In this document: positions 1 to 8,384 of the stretch, one piece after another
Layout of the letters: every line of letters starts with the position of its first letter
Numbering within the stretch: the stretch's first letter is position 1
NCBI GenBank assembly: GCA_021323635.1
Contig: JAJPKQ010000041.1
Span: 62,001-126,000 of the forward strand
Direction of reading: 5' to 3'
DNA from: a bacterium
GTDB taxonomy: Bacteria > Actinomycetota > Thermoleophilia > Solirubrobacterales > Solirubrobacteraceae
DNA: 64,000 nucleotides
The notes under the pieces: model-generated
Told to the model about the DNA's origin: nothing
The model's input: only the letters and a program-made list of their open reading frames with translations
The model's database searches: none
Made by a program: the position numbers and the translations under genes

Positions 1-971
1 AGCGCCGCGCGGGGCACCCGCGCGCCGGGGTGTCGCAGCCAGGCAAGCAGGTCCTCGAGCTCCCCCTCCCCGCCGGCGATGCGCAGCCAGCCGAGCGCCG
101 CCGCGCCGATCGCGCTTGAGCCAAAGGAGCGCGCGTGCAGCGCGCTGAAGGGGACCTCGGCGCGCTCGAGCAGAGCGCCAAGCGCCGGCGCCAGGCGCTG
201 CGGGCGGCGGTGGACGACCGCGATCTGCGCAGGCGCAAGCCCTGCGCCGCGCAGCTGCTCGATGCGCTCAAGCAGCGCAGCGGTCTCCTCGCGCTCGCTG
301 GCACAGCGGCGCAGCGTCACCGACAGCGAGCGCGCCGGCGCGTCGGTCGGCAGGCGCTCCTCCGCGAGCGCCGCAAGCGCCAGGTGCGCCGCGCTCGCGC
401 CCGCTGCGGGGGCCTCCAGCAGCAGCTCCGAGGGCAAGCCCGGAAGCTGCCGATCGCGCGCAAGCGCCCCGATCGCATCGGCGAGCGCGCGTTCGCGATC
501 CTCTGCCTGCAGCTCCGCCAGCAGCGATCGATACTCGCCGTGAAGCGAGCCCAGCAGCGCGAGCCGCGCGTTGCCCGCCACGCTCTTGTGCGCACAGGCG
601 GCCGCCAGCTGCTGCGGGCAGACGCGCGCCGCTTCAAGCTCGCCGATCGCTCGCGCCAGCGGGGCTGCGAAGGGAGCCCGGCCGCTGCGCTCAAGCAGCG
701 CCCCCACCAGCAGCTCACGCTCGAAGCTCAAGATCGTCTTAGCGGCGCCGCGCGAGCGCAGCAGCTCCTGGGCAAGCTCGGAGAAGCTCAGCACCCGCAC
801 CCCTACCAGCGCGCCGGCGCGCGCGAGCGCCCGGCGGCAGCCGAGCGCCGCCGGCGCGCTGCCCGCAGCCACCCAGCAGCTGCGGGCAGCAGCGCGCGCG
901 CCCTGCAGGCGCCTGTGCAGCGCGGCGTCGAGGTGCGCCTGGTCCTCGCCGCTGTAGAGAGTGATCCTCAC
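1..971 (-). CDS. AddB/RecB-type helicase-nuclease family protein, N-terminal part (runs off the window)
   Basis: An open frame without stops runs on the minus strand from a GTG at 971 to the window edge, giving about 323 residues; the C-terminal part is outside. It begins VRITLYSGED. Around residues 225-295 it reads RRCASEREETAALLERI, then AQIAVVHRRPQRLAPALGAL and EVPFSALHARSFGSSAIG. This pattern (nucleotide-scanning loop, 'IAVV.R', 'LERA.VPF', 'T/S.IGRAALGWLR') is typical of AddB/RexB-like UvrD-fold proteins that precede a PD-(D/E)XK nuclease. The nuclease motif and its FeS cysteines would lie beyond the edge. Family knowledge: such proteins process double-strand breaks. The start is uncertain because no good Shine-Dalgarno (SD) sequence is visible, and the plus-strand ORFs over it have shadow composition. 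Confidence 0.6.
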   Translation of the reverse strand, partial: MRITLYSGEDQAHLDAALHRRLQGARAAARSCWVAAGSAPAALGCRRALARAGALVGVRVLSFSELAQELLRSRGAAKTILSFERELLVGALLERSGRAPFAAPLARAIGELEAARVCPQQLAAACAHKSVAGNARLALLGSLHGEYRSLLAELQAEDRERALADAIGALARDRQLPGLPSELLLEAPAAGASAAHLALAALAEERLPTDAPARSLSVTLRRCASEREETAALLERIEQLRGAGLAPAQIAVVHRRPQRLAPALGALLERAEVPFSALHARSFGSSAIGAAALGWLRIAGGEGELEDLLAWLRHPGARVPRAA

Positions 972-1067
972 CCTTGAATCCTGGCGCAGGGGCCCGACAC
1001 ATTGCCGAGCCCGATCCGGGGGCAAGCGCTCTTCGCAGCGGCCTTGGGCGCTCTGCGTAGGATATCC

Positions 1068-1092
1068 GTCCAACGCCGTCCAGATTTGTCCA
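1068..1092. promoter_or_regulatory. Three 10-bp-spaced GTCCA repeats in a divergent intergenic region
   Basis: Between the leftward AddB-like gene and the rightward EAL gene there are about 300 bases without a convincing long gene. In them GTCCA occurs at 1068, 1078 and 1088, exactly 10 bp apart, so on one helical face. On the minus strand the repeats read TGGAC, and the element TTGGAC could also serve as a -35 box for the leftward gene. A regulator-binding role is inference. Confidence 0.35.
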
Positions 1093-1268
1093 GAGCACGC
1101 ACGCGCGGTACGAGATAGCACCTGCAAGGAAGGTGAGGCGGTGATCGAAGGCCCCACCGGCGCGGGGAAGCGATACGGGGACACGCGCTCCGTGCGCGCC
1201 CGCAGCGGTGGCCCCTCGAGAGCAGCTGCCTTCTCGCATCAGTTCCGTAGCAAGTGGGAGAAAGGACC

Positions 1269-1328
1269 ATGAGCGGGATCAGGCAGGGATGCAGCGCGCA
1301 GGTCAGCTGGTCGGTGCAGCGGCGATGA
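1269..1328 (+). CDS. Candidate 19-residue leader peptide overlapping the EAL gene start
   Basis: ATG at 1269 is preceded at good distance by GGGAGAAAGGA, the best Shine-Dalgarno sequence near this locus. The frame encodes MSGIRQGCSAQVSWSVQRR and stops at TGA 1326-1328. That TGA overlaps an ATG at 1325 that is in frame with the EAL protein, forming ATGA. The arrangement looks like a translated leader coupled to the main gene. It could instead be a chance short ORF in front of a gene that starts at 1289. Confidence 0.4.
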   Translation: MSGIRQGCSAQVSWSVQRR

Positions 1329-2779
1329 TGTACTTTGCCAACAGCGCCGGGTCGGGCACAAAGAGCGATCAGCGCCCGCGACGATCCACAGACGCGCTGA
1401 TGCCGCTGGGCGTGATCGGCCGCGAGGAGCTAAGCCACGAGCTTGAGGACCGCCTCGGCGAGGCGCAGGATGGCAACCGCCCGCTGGCGCTGATGTGGCT
1501 CTCGGTGCTGCAGTCCGCGGGCGCCGCGGGGCTGCAAGCGGGCGCACCCTCAAGGAGCCTCCTGCGCCACTGTGCGGAGCGCATCGCAGCGCGCCTGCGC
1601 GAGGGCGACATCCTCGGCTACATGGGCGAGGGCGACTTCGCAATCCTGGTGGGGTCGATCCACCACCCCGCCGATGCGATCAGCTTCGCCCGCTCGCTCG
1701 TCGAGGCCTTCCAGCGGCCCTTCCTGGAGGGCAGCTCCCCCCTCTACGCCGAGGTTGACATCGGCGTCGCGGTGCACCCCAACGACGGCGAGCTGCCCGT
1801 GCGCCTGCTGCGCGCAGCCCAGCAGGCAGCGCGCCATGCCGCAAGGGAGATGCCCGCCCGCCGCGCGCGGCTGGTCTTCAGCTCCGAAACGCTCAACTGC
1901 CGCCAGCAGCGCTACGTCCAGATCACGGACGGTCTGCAGCGCGCGCTCGAGCGCGAGGAGTTCATGCTCCACTACCAGCCGATGCTCTACCTGCCCGGCG
2001 ATGAGGTCGCGGGCGTGGAGGCGCTGATCCGCTGGCAGAACGAGAGCATCGGCAAGGTGCCCCCGGATGAGTTCATCCCCACCGCCGAGCGCTCAGGCGC
2101 GATCGTCGACATCGGCAAGTGGGTGCTCGCCGAGGCCTGCCGCCAGGCCCGCGCCTGGCAGCGGGATGGGATGCCGGTGCGCGTCGCGGTCAACCTGTCG
2201 GCGCGGCAGCTGCAGGAGCCCGACCTGACCGACTACGTCAGCGGCGTGCTCGAAGACACCGCGCTTGACCCCTCGCTGCTCGAACTGGAGCTGACGGAGT
2301 CCGTCTACGCCGAGCCGGAGACCGCGATCTCGGTGCTCAAGCGTCTCCACAACCTGGGCGTGCGCGTTGCGATCGACGACTTCGGGACCGGCTACTCCTC
2401 GCTCTCCTATCTCGCCCGCTTCCCCCGCGATACGCTCAAGATCGACCGCTCCTTCATCTCGCTGACCACCCACAGCGACGAGGTTGCGGCGGTCGTCGGA
2501 AGCGTGATCGTGATGGCGCACGCGCTTGGCGTCGAGACGGTCGCGGAGGGCGTCGAGACGGTAGAGCACCTGGACTTTCTACGCCACCACAAATGCGACC
2601 TCTCGCAGGGCTACCTGCACAGCCCCCCGCTGCCCCCTGCAGAGCTCGAGCCCTGGCTGCGCGCGCACCGCGAGGAGCATGCCAGGGCGCCGCTGGCTGC
2701 GATCTCAGCGCTGCCTGAGCAGGTGCCCGGCGACGATCAGCCCCCTGCAGATGCCGAGCCGCCGCAGCGGCGCGACTAG
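1325..2779 (+). CDS. Degenerate-GGDEF/EAL cyclic-di-GMP phosphodiesterase-like protein
   Basis: The 484-residue protein has a diguanylate-cyclase-like half (about residues 30-200) in which the signature is GEGDF (residues 101-105) instead of GG(D/E)EF, so synthesis is unlikely. An EAL half follows with EALIRW (from residue 232), ELTES, DDFGTGYSSL (DD at 351-352), KIDRSF and AEGVET. These acidic and lysine residues are those used by active EAL phosphodiesterases, so hydrolysis of c-di-GMP to pGpG is expected. No transmembrane segment or sensor domain is seen; the protein is probably cytoplasmic. The start is placed at ATG 1325 (ATG 1328 follows) because it overlaps the leader stop; ATG 1289 would add 12 residues. 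Its stop TAG shares the bases CTAG with the stop of topB on the other strand. Confidence 0.85.
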   Translation: MMYFANSAGSGTKSDQRPRRSTDALMPLGVIGREELSHELEDRLGEAQDGNRPLALMWLSVLQSAGAAGLQAGAPSRSLLRHCAERIAARLREGDILGYMGEGDFAILVGSIHHPADAISFARSLVEAFQRPFLEGSSPLYAEVDIGVAVHPNDGELPVRLLRAAQQAARHAAREMPARRARLVFSSETLNCRQQRYVQITDGLQRALEREEFMLHYQPMLYLPGDEVAGVEALIRWQNESIGKVPPDEFIPTAERSGAIVDIGKWVLAEACRQARAWQRDGMPVRVAVNLSARQLQEPDLTDYVSGVLEDTALDPSLLELELTESVYAEPETAISVLKRLHNLGVRVAIDDFGTGYSSLSYLARFPRDTLKIDRSFISLTTHSDEVAAVVGSVIVMAHALGVETVAEGVETVEHLDFLRHHKCDLSQGYLHSPPLPPAELEPWLRAHREEHARAPLAAISALPEQVPGDDQPPADAEPPQRRD

Positions 2780-5169
2780 GCTGCGCTGCGCTCGGCGCTC
2801 AGCTCCGCGGCCTGCTCCTCGAGCTCCTCGGGCGGCTTTGCGCCTTCCTTGGCCCAGGGCTCGTTGAACTCCACCCGCCAGCGTCCCTCCGGCTCCTGGT
2901 GGAGCGCAAGGCGCGCGCGAAAGGAGCGCCCGGAGCGACCGCGGAAGCCGCTCACGGGCGCGGCGGTGTAGCCGGTCTTGATCAGCTCGCGGGCGATGCT
3001 CACCGGCAGCTGCTTGCCCGCCTTTGACTTCCAGATCACAAAGCCGCAGCCGGGGTCCTCGCGCGACCAGCACGAGTATCCCTTGCGATTCTCGACGATC
3101 TCCCTCCCGCAGACCGGACAGGGGCCCAGCCGCGCGCGCGGGATGCGCACGCCCTGCAGCGTCTCGTCTAGGGTGCCGACGGTCTCGCGGGCAAAGCTTG
3201 CGATGTCGGCCATGAAGCGCTCGCGCGAGTCTGCGCCCTGCTCGATCGCGGTCAGGCGCCGCTCCCAGTCGCCGGTCAGGTCCGGTGAGGTGAGCGCGTG
3301 GCTGGCGAGCAGCGCGATCACGTTCATGCCCTTTTCGGTCGGGACCAGCGCGCGCCCGTCGCGCTCGAGGTAGCCGACATCGATCAGCCGCTCGATGATC
3401 GCAGCGCGCGTCGCCGGCGTGCCGATGCCCGAGTCCTTCATCGCCTCGCGCAGCTCCTCATCCTCGACGAGCTTGCCCGCGGTCTCCATCGCCGCCAGCA
3501 GCGAGGCGTCCGAGTAGCGCCGCGGCGGCTTGGTTTCCTTGCGGCTGCACTCGATCGCGCTCGTGCGCACCTGCTCGCCCTCGCTCAGACGAGGCAGCCG
3601 CTGCTGGGCCTCCGCCTCTCCCTCGCTCCCTGCGCCATCGCTGGGTGCGCCCGCGGGGCGATCTGCGTCGATCGCCGCCGCCTCGGCGACCTCCGCCTCG
3701 CGATCGCGCGCGCGCCGGCGCTCGCGCTCCTCCTCGTCAAGCTCGCCATAGACCGCGCGCCAGCCCGCCTCGCGCAGCAGGCGGCCGCTGGTGCGGAAGC
3801 GGTGCTCGCCGACAACCGTCTCCACGCGCGTGCTCTCGAAGACCGCCTCCGGGTGGAAGACGGCGAGAAAGCGTCGCACGACCAGGTCGTAGACGCGCCG
3901 CTCCTCGGTGCTCATCTTTGCGACCGGGTGCTCAGAGCGCGTGGGGATGATCGCATGGTGGTCGCTCACCTTCGCGTCGTTGACCACGCGCGCCAGCGGC
4001 AGCAGGTCGAGCGACTGCACGTAGGCGGCTGCGCGCGCGTACTGGCTCTGAGCGCCGAGCAGCCCGACGGTGGGCTTGATCTCCGCGACCATGTCGCTTG
4101 AGAGGTAGCGGGAGGAGGTGCGCGGGTAGGTGAGCGCCTTGTGCTCCTCATAGAGGCGCTGCGCGGCCGCAAGCGTCCTGCGCGCCGAGTAGCCGAAGCG
4201 GCTGTTGGCCTCACGCTGCAGCGTCGTCAGGTCGTAGAGCAGCGGCGGCTTCTCGCGCTGTGCGCGCTGCTCGACCTTTGTGATCGCGCCCTGCTGATCC
4301 TTGCAGGCCGCGATGATCGCGAGCGCCTGCGCCTCGGTGGCGATGCGCTCGCCACGGCCGATCGCTGCCTCACCCTCAGCCGCTGCGCCATCCTGCTCAG
4401 ATGGCTTTGAGCGACTGCGCGCCGCCGCCGGGGCGTGGTAGCGGCCGCGGTAGCTGCGCTCGCCGGGCGCGCCCTCCTCGAGCACCGTGAAGGTCGCGTC
4501 CACGAGCCAGTAGGGCTCGGGCTTGAAGGCGCGGATCTCCTGCTCCCGGCGCACGACGATCGCGAGCGTCGGCGTCTGCACGCGCCCGAGCGAGACCGCC
4601 CCGTCGAAGGAGGAGCGCAGGCGGATCGTCGCCGCCCGCGTGGCGTTCATGCCGACGATCCAATCGGCCTCCGAGCGCGAGCGCGCGGCCTGCTCGAGCG
4701 GCGCAAGGTCCGCAGCCGGACGCAGGTTTGCAAAGGCGTCCTTGATCGCCGTCTGGGTCATCGATGAGAGCCACAGCCGCCGCACCGGCTTGGTCGCCTT
4801 CGCCGACTCGTACAGATAGGCAAAGATCAGCTCCCCCTCGCGCCCGGCGTCGCAGGCGTTGATCACCTCATCGACATCCTCGCGGTGCAGCAGCTTGCGG
4901 ACGACCGCAAACTGCTTGCGCGAGCGCTCGTCGCGGACGACGAGCTTGAAGCGATCGGGCACGATCGGCAGATCCGCCATCCGCCAGCTCTTGAGCTTGG
5001 CGTCATACTCCTCCGGCTCGGCGAGCTGCACGAGATGACCGACCGCCCAGGTGATGACCTGCTCCGGCCCCTCCAGGTAGCCCTCATGCTTGGCGAAGGC
5101 GCCGGGCAGCGCGCGCGCGAGGTCGCGGCCCACGGACGGCTTCTCCGCGATCACAAGGGTCTTCGCCAT
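2776..5169 (-). CDS. topB: DNA topoisomerase III (type IA)
   Basis: The 797-residue protein opens with MAKTLVIAEKPSVGRDLARA, the Toprim strand of topoisomerase III. The Toprim acidic motif is DACDAGREGE-like (DAGREGE at 107-113). The active-site tyrosine is in LTYPRTSSRYL (Tyr348), and the conserved SLGRVQTPTL lies near 194-203. The C-terminal region carries a zinc-ribbon-like stretch with CPVC and a later pair of cysteines, followed by the 'GFVIWKSKAGKQLP' topoisomerase C-terminal repeat. Type IA enzymes relax negatively supercoiled DNA and decatenate single-strand-containing intermediates. Length and order of domains match TopB rather than TopA. It sits alone, convergent with the EAL gene; the two stops overlap by 3 bases. 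Confidence 0.93.
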   Translation of the reverse strand: MAKTLVIAEKPSVGRDLARALPGAFAKHEGYLEGPEQVITWAVGHLVQLAEPEEYDAKLKSWRMADLPIVPDRFKLVVRDERSRKQFAVVRKLLHREDVDEVINACDAGREGELIFAYLYESAKATKPVRRLWLSSMTQTAIKDAFANLRPAADLAPLEQAARSRSEADWIVGMNATRAATIRLRSSFDGAVSLGRVQTPTLAIVVRREQEIRAFKPEPYWLVDATFTVLEEGAPGERSYRGRYHAPAAARSRSKPSEQDGAAAEGEAAIGRGERIATEAQALAIIAACKDQQGAITKVEQRAQREKPPLLYDLTTLQREANSRFGYSARRTLAAAQRLYEEHKALTYPRTSSRYLSSDMVAEIKPTVGLLGAQSQYARAAAYVQSLDLLPLARVVNDAKVSDHHAIIPTRSEHPVAKMSTEERRVYDLVVRRFLAVFHPEAVFESTRVETVVGEHRFRTSGRLLREAGWRAVYGELDEEERERRRARDREAEVAEAAAIDADRPAGAPSDGAGSEGEAEAQQRLPRLSEGEQVRTSAIECSRKETKPPRRYSDASLLAAMETAGKLVEDEELREAMKDSGIGTPATRAAIIERLIDVGYLERDGRALVPTEKGMNVIALLASHALTSPDLTGDWERRLTAIEQGADSRERFMADIASFARETVGTLDETLQGVRIPRARLGPCPVCGREIVENRKGYSCWSREDPGCGFVIWKSKAGKQLPVSIARELIKTGYTAAPVSGFRGRSGRSFRARLALHQEPEGRWRVEFNEPWAKEGAKPPEELEEQAAELSAERSAA

Positions 5170-5198
5170 GGCGCCGCTCAGAGTAGCCGAGTGCGTAG

Positions 5199-6353
5199 CT
5201 AGAGGCTGTCGCAGCGGCTCTGGCCGACCGCTTCACGCGGCCGCGAGAGCAGCGCCGCGACGGAGGCATTCGCAACGCCGTAGCCGCCGGGCGCCCCGCC
5301 GCTGGTCGTGCTTGCAAACACGGTTGCAAGGACCCTGCCGCCGGCCCCGATCACCGGCCCGCCCGAGTTCCCGGGTCGGATCAGGCCGCGGATCGGCGTC
5401 AGCAGACGCCTCACCGGGCCTTCGCCGTAGGCGTTCTGGGTGACCACGCTCTGCGCTTCGCCGATCCGCGCCGGGTCGAGGGTCAGCGGCCCGTCTTCCG
5501 GATAGCCGACGACGACGCCTGCGGCTTCCGGCGCGCTCGCTGCAGCAAGCGCGAGCGGCGGGAGCGCGAGGCCGGGCACTTCCAGCAGCGCAAGGTCTTC
5601 ACGCGCGTCGAAGGCGACGATCCGCGCCGGCAGTTCCGGCCCTTCCCCGGATCGCTCCACCACGGTGTGGCTCTCCCCCGCCACTACATGCGCGTTGGTC
5701 ACCACGAGGTCGCCTGCCGCGACCCAGCCGGAGCCCTCGATCGCCATCCCGCAGGCAGTGCCGAGCACGCGCACAACCGAGCGCGCGGCGCCCTGCACCG
5801 CCGCCTCGCGGGCGAGCGCGGAGTCAGGCGGCGCGAGCACCTGCGTCGGGGGACCGGCTATGCGCGGCAGCGGGTCCAGTCGTGAGAGCGCGTCAAGTAT
5901 CGGACCCGAGGGCGGCAGCGCAGAGTCGAGCGCGCGCACGATCGCCGAGCGCGAGAAGGCCGAGCGCAGGCCCGAGCTGAGCGGCGCCTGCATCAGCAGC
6001 GCGGCGACGACCCAGATGATCCCCAGGCCGACGGCGGTCGCGAAGATCGCCCCGAGCACACCGTCGAAGATGTCAAGCAGCGGCAGCCGCAGAGCGCGCC
6101 GCAGGCGCAGGCCGAAGCCCTCCAGGCCCGCCGCCAGCAGCGCGCCGGCAAAGAGCGCGCCGAGCAGGCCGAGCGCCGGGGCATATGGCGAGGCGGAGCC
6201 GTGCGGCAGCAGCAGCGGCGCCAGGCGCGTGCCCGCAAACGCGCCGGCCAGAAAGCCGCCGATCGAGAGGATGCCGACGATGAGGCCGCGGTGGAACCCG
6301 ATCAGCGCAAAGAGCGCCAGGAAGGCAAGGAGCAGCCAGTCGAGGGTCGTCAC
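5199..6353 (-). CDS. MarP-like membrane serine protease (CvpA domain plus trypsin-like domain)
   Basis: The 384-residue protein has four hydrophobic segments in the first 125 residues that look like a CvpA/colicin V production domain, then a trypsin-like protease. The triad is visible as His222 (VVTNAHVV), Asp253 (AREDLALL) and Ser330 (RPGNSGGPV), closely matching the spacing in mycobacterial MarP (Rv3671c). In that family the protease is periplasmic and supports acid and oxidative stress survival; transfer of that role here is inference. GTG at 6353 is chosen because AAGGAG lies 4 bases upstream; an in-frame codon at 6395 would add 14 polar residues. Glutamate is mostly encoded by GAA, unlike the topB gene beside it. 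Confidence 0.85.
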   Translation of the reverse strand: MTTLDWLLLAFLALFALIGFHRGLIVGILSIGGFLAGAFAGTRLAPLLLPHGSASPYAPALGLLGALFAGALLAAGLEGFGLRLRRALRLPLLDIFDGVLGAIFATAVGLGIIWVVAALLMQAPLSSGLRSAFSRSAIVRALDSALPPSGPILDALSRLDPLPRIAGPPTQVLAPPDSALAREAAVQGAARSVVRVLGTACGMAIEGSGWVAAGDLVVTNAHVVAGESHTVVERSGEGPELPARIVAFDAREDLALLEVPGLALPPLALAAASAPEAAGVVVGYPEDGPLTLDPARIGEAQSVVTQNAYGEGPVRRLLTPIRGLIRPGNSGGPVIGAGGRVLATVFASTTSGGAPGGYGVANASVAALLSRPREAVGQSRCDSL

Positions 6354-6464
6354 CAAGCTCCTTATAGCCAGCGGCGACGTGCAAGCGCGTCGCATGCGAT
6401 CCTCTAGGCCTGCAAACTTCGGTATCGATCAAGCGCGGCGGTCAAGGGCAGGCTAGGGCGAGCG

Positions 6465-8324
6465 GTGGCAGAGAAAGCGTGGACTGAGCGCTCGGTGGCG
6501 GGCGGGGTGCGGCGGCAGCCGCGGCGTCCGCCGCCGCGGCGGCCCTCGATCGCTGAGCGCGAAAGGCGCAGGCGCCGCGCCCTGGCGCTGATCGTGCTGG
6601 GGGCGGCGATCCTCGTCGCTGGGGCGCTTGCGCTGCGCGGCGAATCTGAAGCGGTGGCGGTCGCGGTGCGCTTTGCGCGCGCGTGGGCGCACGGCGACTA
6701 CGGGGCGATGTACGCGCAGATCGACCCGGCCACCAGGCGCGCGCTCTCCGCAAGCGCGTTCGCGAGCGAATACGAGCAGGCGATGCGCACCGCCACCGCG
6801 ACGAGCGCGCGTCTTGCCGGCTCGCCGCGCGAAGCCTCCGGCGGGGTGGTGCTCGTGCCCGTGCGCGTGCGCACGCGGCTGTTTGGAACGCTTGCCCTCT
6901 CCTGGCAGATCCCGGTCCGCGCAGCATCCGCGGGTGAGCTCATCCGCTGGTCCCCGTCGCTGACCTTCCCCGGCGTTCCCGCCGGAGCGAAGCTCAGCCG
7001 CCACACCGAACTGCCGCCGCGCGCCCCGATCCTGGCCCGCGACGGCACAGCGCTTGCCGAAGGCAGCCCGCCTCCAGGCTCCTCCGAAGGTGCGCGCTAC
7101 TCCCCGCTCGGGGCTGTCGCGGAAGCTGTGGCAGGCGATGTCGGGCCGCTGCCCGCCGCGCGGCGCACGCAGCTGGAAGCGGAAGGAGTGCCGCCCAATG
7201 CAATCGTCGGCACCTCAGGGCTTGAGCTCGCCTACGACGCGCGGCTGCGCGGGCGACCCGGCGGCGTGCTCAGCGCCGGGGGGCGGATCCTTGCCCGCGC
7301 CGCCGCGCAGCCGGGGCAAGCGCTTCAGACGACGATCTCTGCGGCCGTGCAGCGTGCCGCGGTCACCGCCCTCGGCGGCCGTCTGGGCGGGGTCCTCGCG
7401 CTCGACCCGCAGAGCGGCGAAGTCCTTGCCGCGGCCGGTCTTGGAATCGACGACACGCAGCCGCCCGGTTCGACGTTCAAGATCGTCACGCTCACGGCAG
7501 CGCTGGAGTCGGGGATCGCCACGCCGCAGAGCACTTACCCTTACCAGACCAAGACGGTGCTTGAAGGCGTGACGCTTGAAAACGCAGGCGGCGAGTCCTG
7601 CGGAGGCACGCTGACGCTCGCCTTCGCGGTCTCGTGCAACTCGGTCTTCATACCGCTCGGCGTCCGGCTCGGCGCCAAGCGGCTCGTGGAAGTCGCGGAA
7701 GCCTTCGGCATGAACCACCCCCCCGGCCTGCCCGGCGCCGTCACCTCGACGATCCCGCACGCCTCGGAATTCAGCGGCGAAGTCGAACTTGGCTCATCGG
7801 CGATCGGTCAGGGCAGGGTGCTCGCCAGCCCGCTGCAGATGGCGACGATCGCGGCGACGATCGCCGACAACGGCCGGCGCCCTCAGCCCACCTTCACGGC
7901 CGCACGCGCGCGCGGCGGCCTCCGCGGTCCGGCAGTGATGAGCGAAAGGGTCGCCCACGAGGTGCGGACGCTGATGAAGGCGGTGGTCGAATACGGCATC
8001 GGCGGCGCGGCGGCGATCCCGGGCGTTGAAGTCGCGGGCAAGACGGGAACCGCCGAACTCTCCTCCAACCCCTGCGGCGGCGCTCCCGAAGGCGGCGGCC
8101 TCAAGCAGGGCGCCGGGGGGGAAGGCGGTGCAGCCGAAGCGGGGGGCGAAAGCTGCGCGGCCAAGGAAAAGCGCAACACCGACGCCTGGTTTGCGGCCTT
8201 TGCGCCTGCAGCGCACCCGAAGATCGCGGTGGGGGTGCTGGTCGTCAAGGACGGCTATGGCGGCGAAACCGCGGCGCCGATCGCCAAGCAGGTGATCGAA
8301 GCTGACCTCTCTCCAGAAGGCTAA
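6465..8324 (+). CDS. Class B penicillin-binding protein with NTF2-like (MecA-N) domain
   Basis: The 619-residue protein has an arginine-rich cytoplasmic N terminus, one membrane anchor (about 40-60), a MecA-N/NTF2-like segment (about 65-180) and a transpeptidase domain. Catalytic motifs are clear: SxxK as Ser336-T-F-Lys339, SCN at 390-392 and KTGT from Lys526. There is no glycosyltransferase domain, so it is a D,D-transpeptidase cross-linking peptidoglycan outside the membrane. A low-complexity insert rich in Gly/Ala with Cys pairs lies between about 535 and 575. The GTG start gives the predicted anchor. Glutamate codons are mostly GAA. It is probably monocistronic; a strong hairpin follows it. 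Confidence 0.9.
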   Translation: MAEKAWTERSVAGGVRRQPRRPPPRRPSIAERERRRRRALALIVLGAAILVAGALALRGESEAVAVAVRFARAWAHGDYGAMYAQIDPATRRALSASAFASEYEQAMRTATATSARLAGSPREASGGVVLVPVRVRTRLFGTLALSWQIPVRAASAGELIRWSPSLTFPGVPAGAKLSRHTELPPRAPILARDGTALAEGSPPPGSSEGARYSPLGAVAEAVAGDVGPLPAARRTQLEAEGVPPNAIVGTSGLELAYDARLRGRPGGVLSAGGRILARAAAQPGQALQTTISAAVQRAAVTALGGRLGGVLALDPQSGEVLAAAGLGIDDTQPPGSTFKIVTLTAALESGIATPQSTYPYQTKTVLEGVTLENAGGESCGGTLTLAFAVSCNSVFIPLGVRLGAKRLVEVAEAFGMNHPPGLPGAVTSTIPHASEFSGEVELGSSAIGQGRVLASPLQMATIAATIADNGRRPQPTFTAARARGGLRGPAVMSERVAHEVRTLMKAVVEYGIGGAAAIPGVEVAGKTGTAELSSNPCGGAPEGGGLKQGAGGEGGAAEAGGESCAAKEKRNTDAWFAAFAPAAHPKIAVGVLVVKDGYGGETAAPIAKQVIEADLSPEG

Positions 8325-8350
8325 GGGCGTAGCCTGCCTGCAGCGACATC

Positions 8351-8370
8351 CGCGCGCGGCACCGCGCGCG
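8351..8370. terminator. GC-rich hairpin after the penicillin-binding protein gene
   Basis: A perfect 9-bp inverted repeat, CGCGCGCGG and CCGCGCGCG with two bases between, lies 27 bases after the PBP stop and 15 bases before the next start. There is no T tract, so termination is only likely, not shown. Confidence 0.4.
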
Positions 8371-8384
8371 GGCCGGCCACAGAG

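Noticed and set aside
135..977. Long plus-strand ORFs over the left edge (280 and 154 codons)
   Set aside because: They are antisense to the AddB-like frame, with Arg/Ala/Ser-rich shadow composition and no family pattern.
739..1270. Minus-strand ORFs between the AddB-like gene and the EAL gene
   Set aside because: Out of frame with the conserved AddB-like start, with Arg/Ala-rich composition; they also cover the phased-repeat region.
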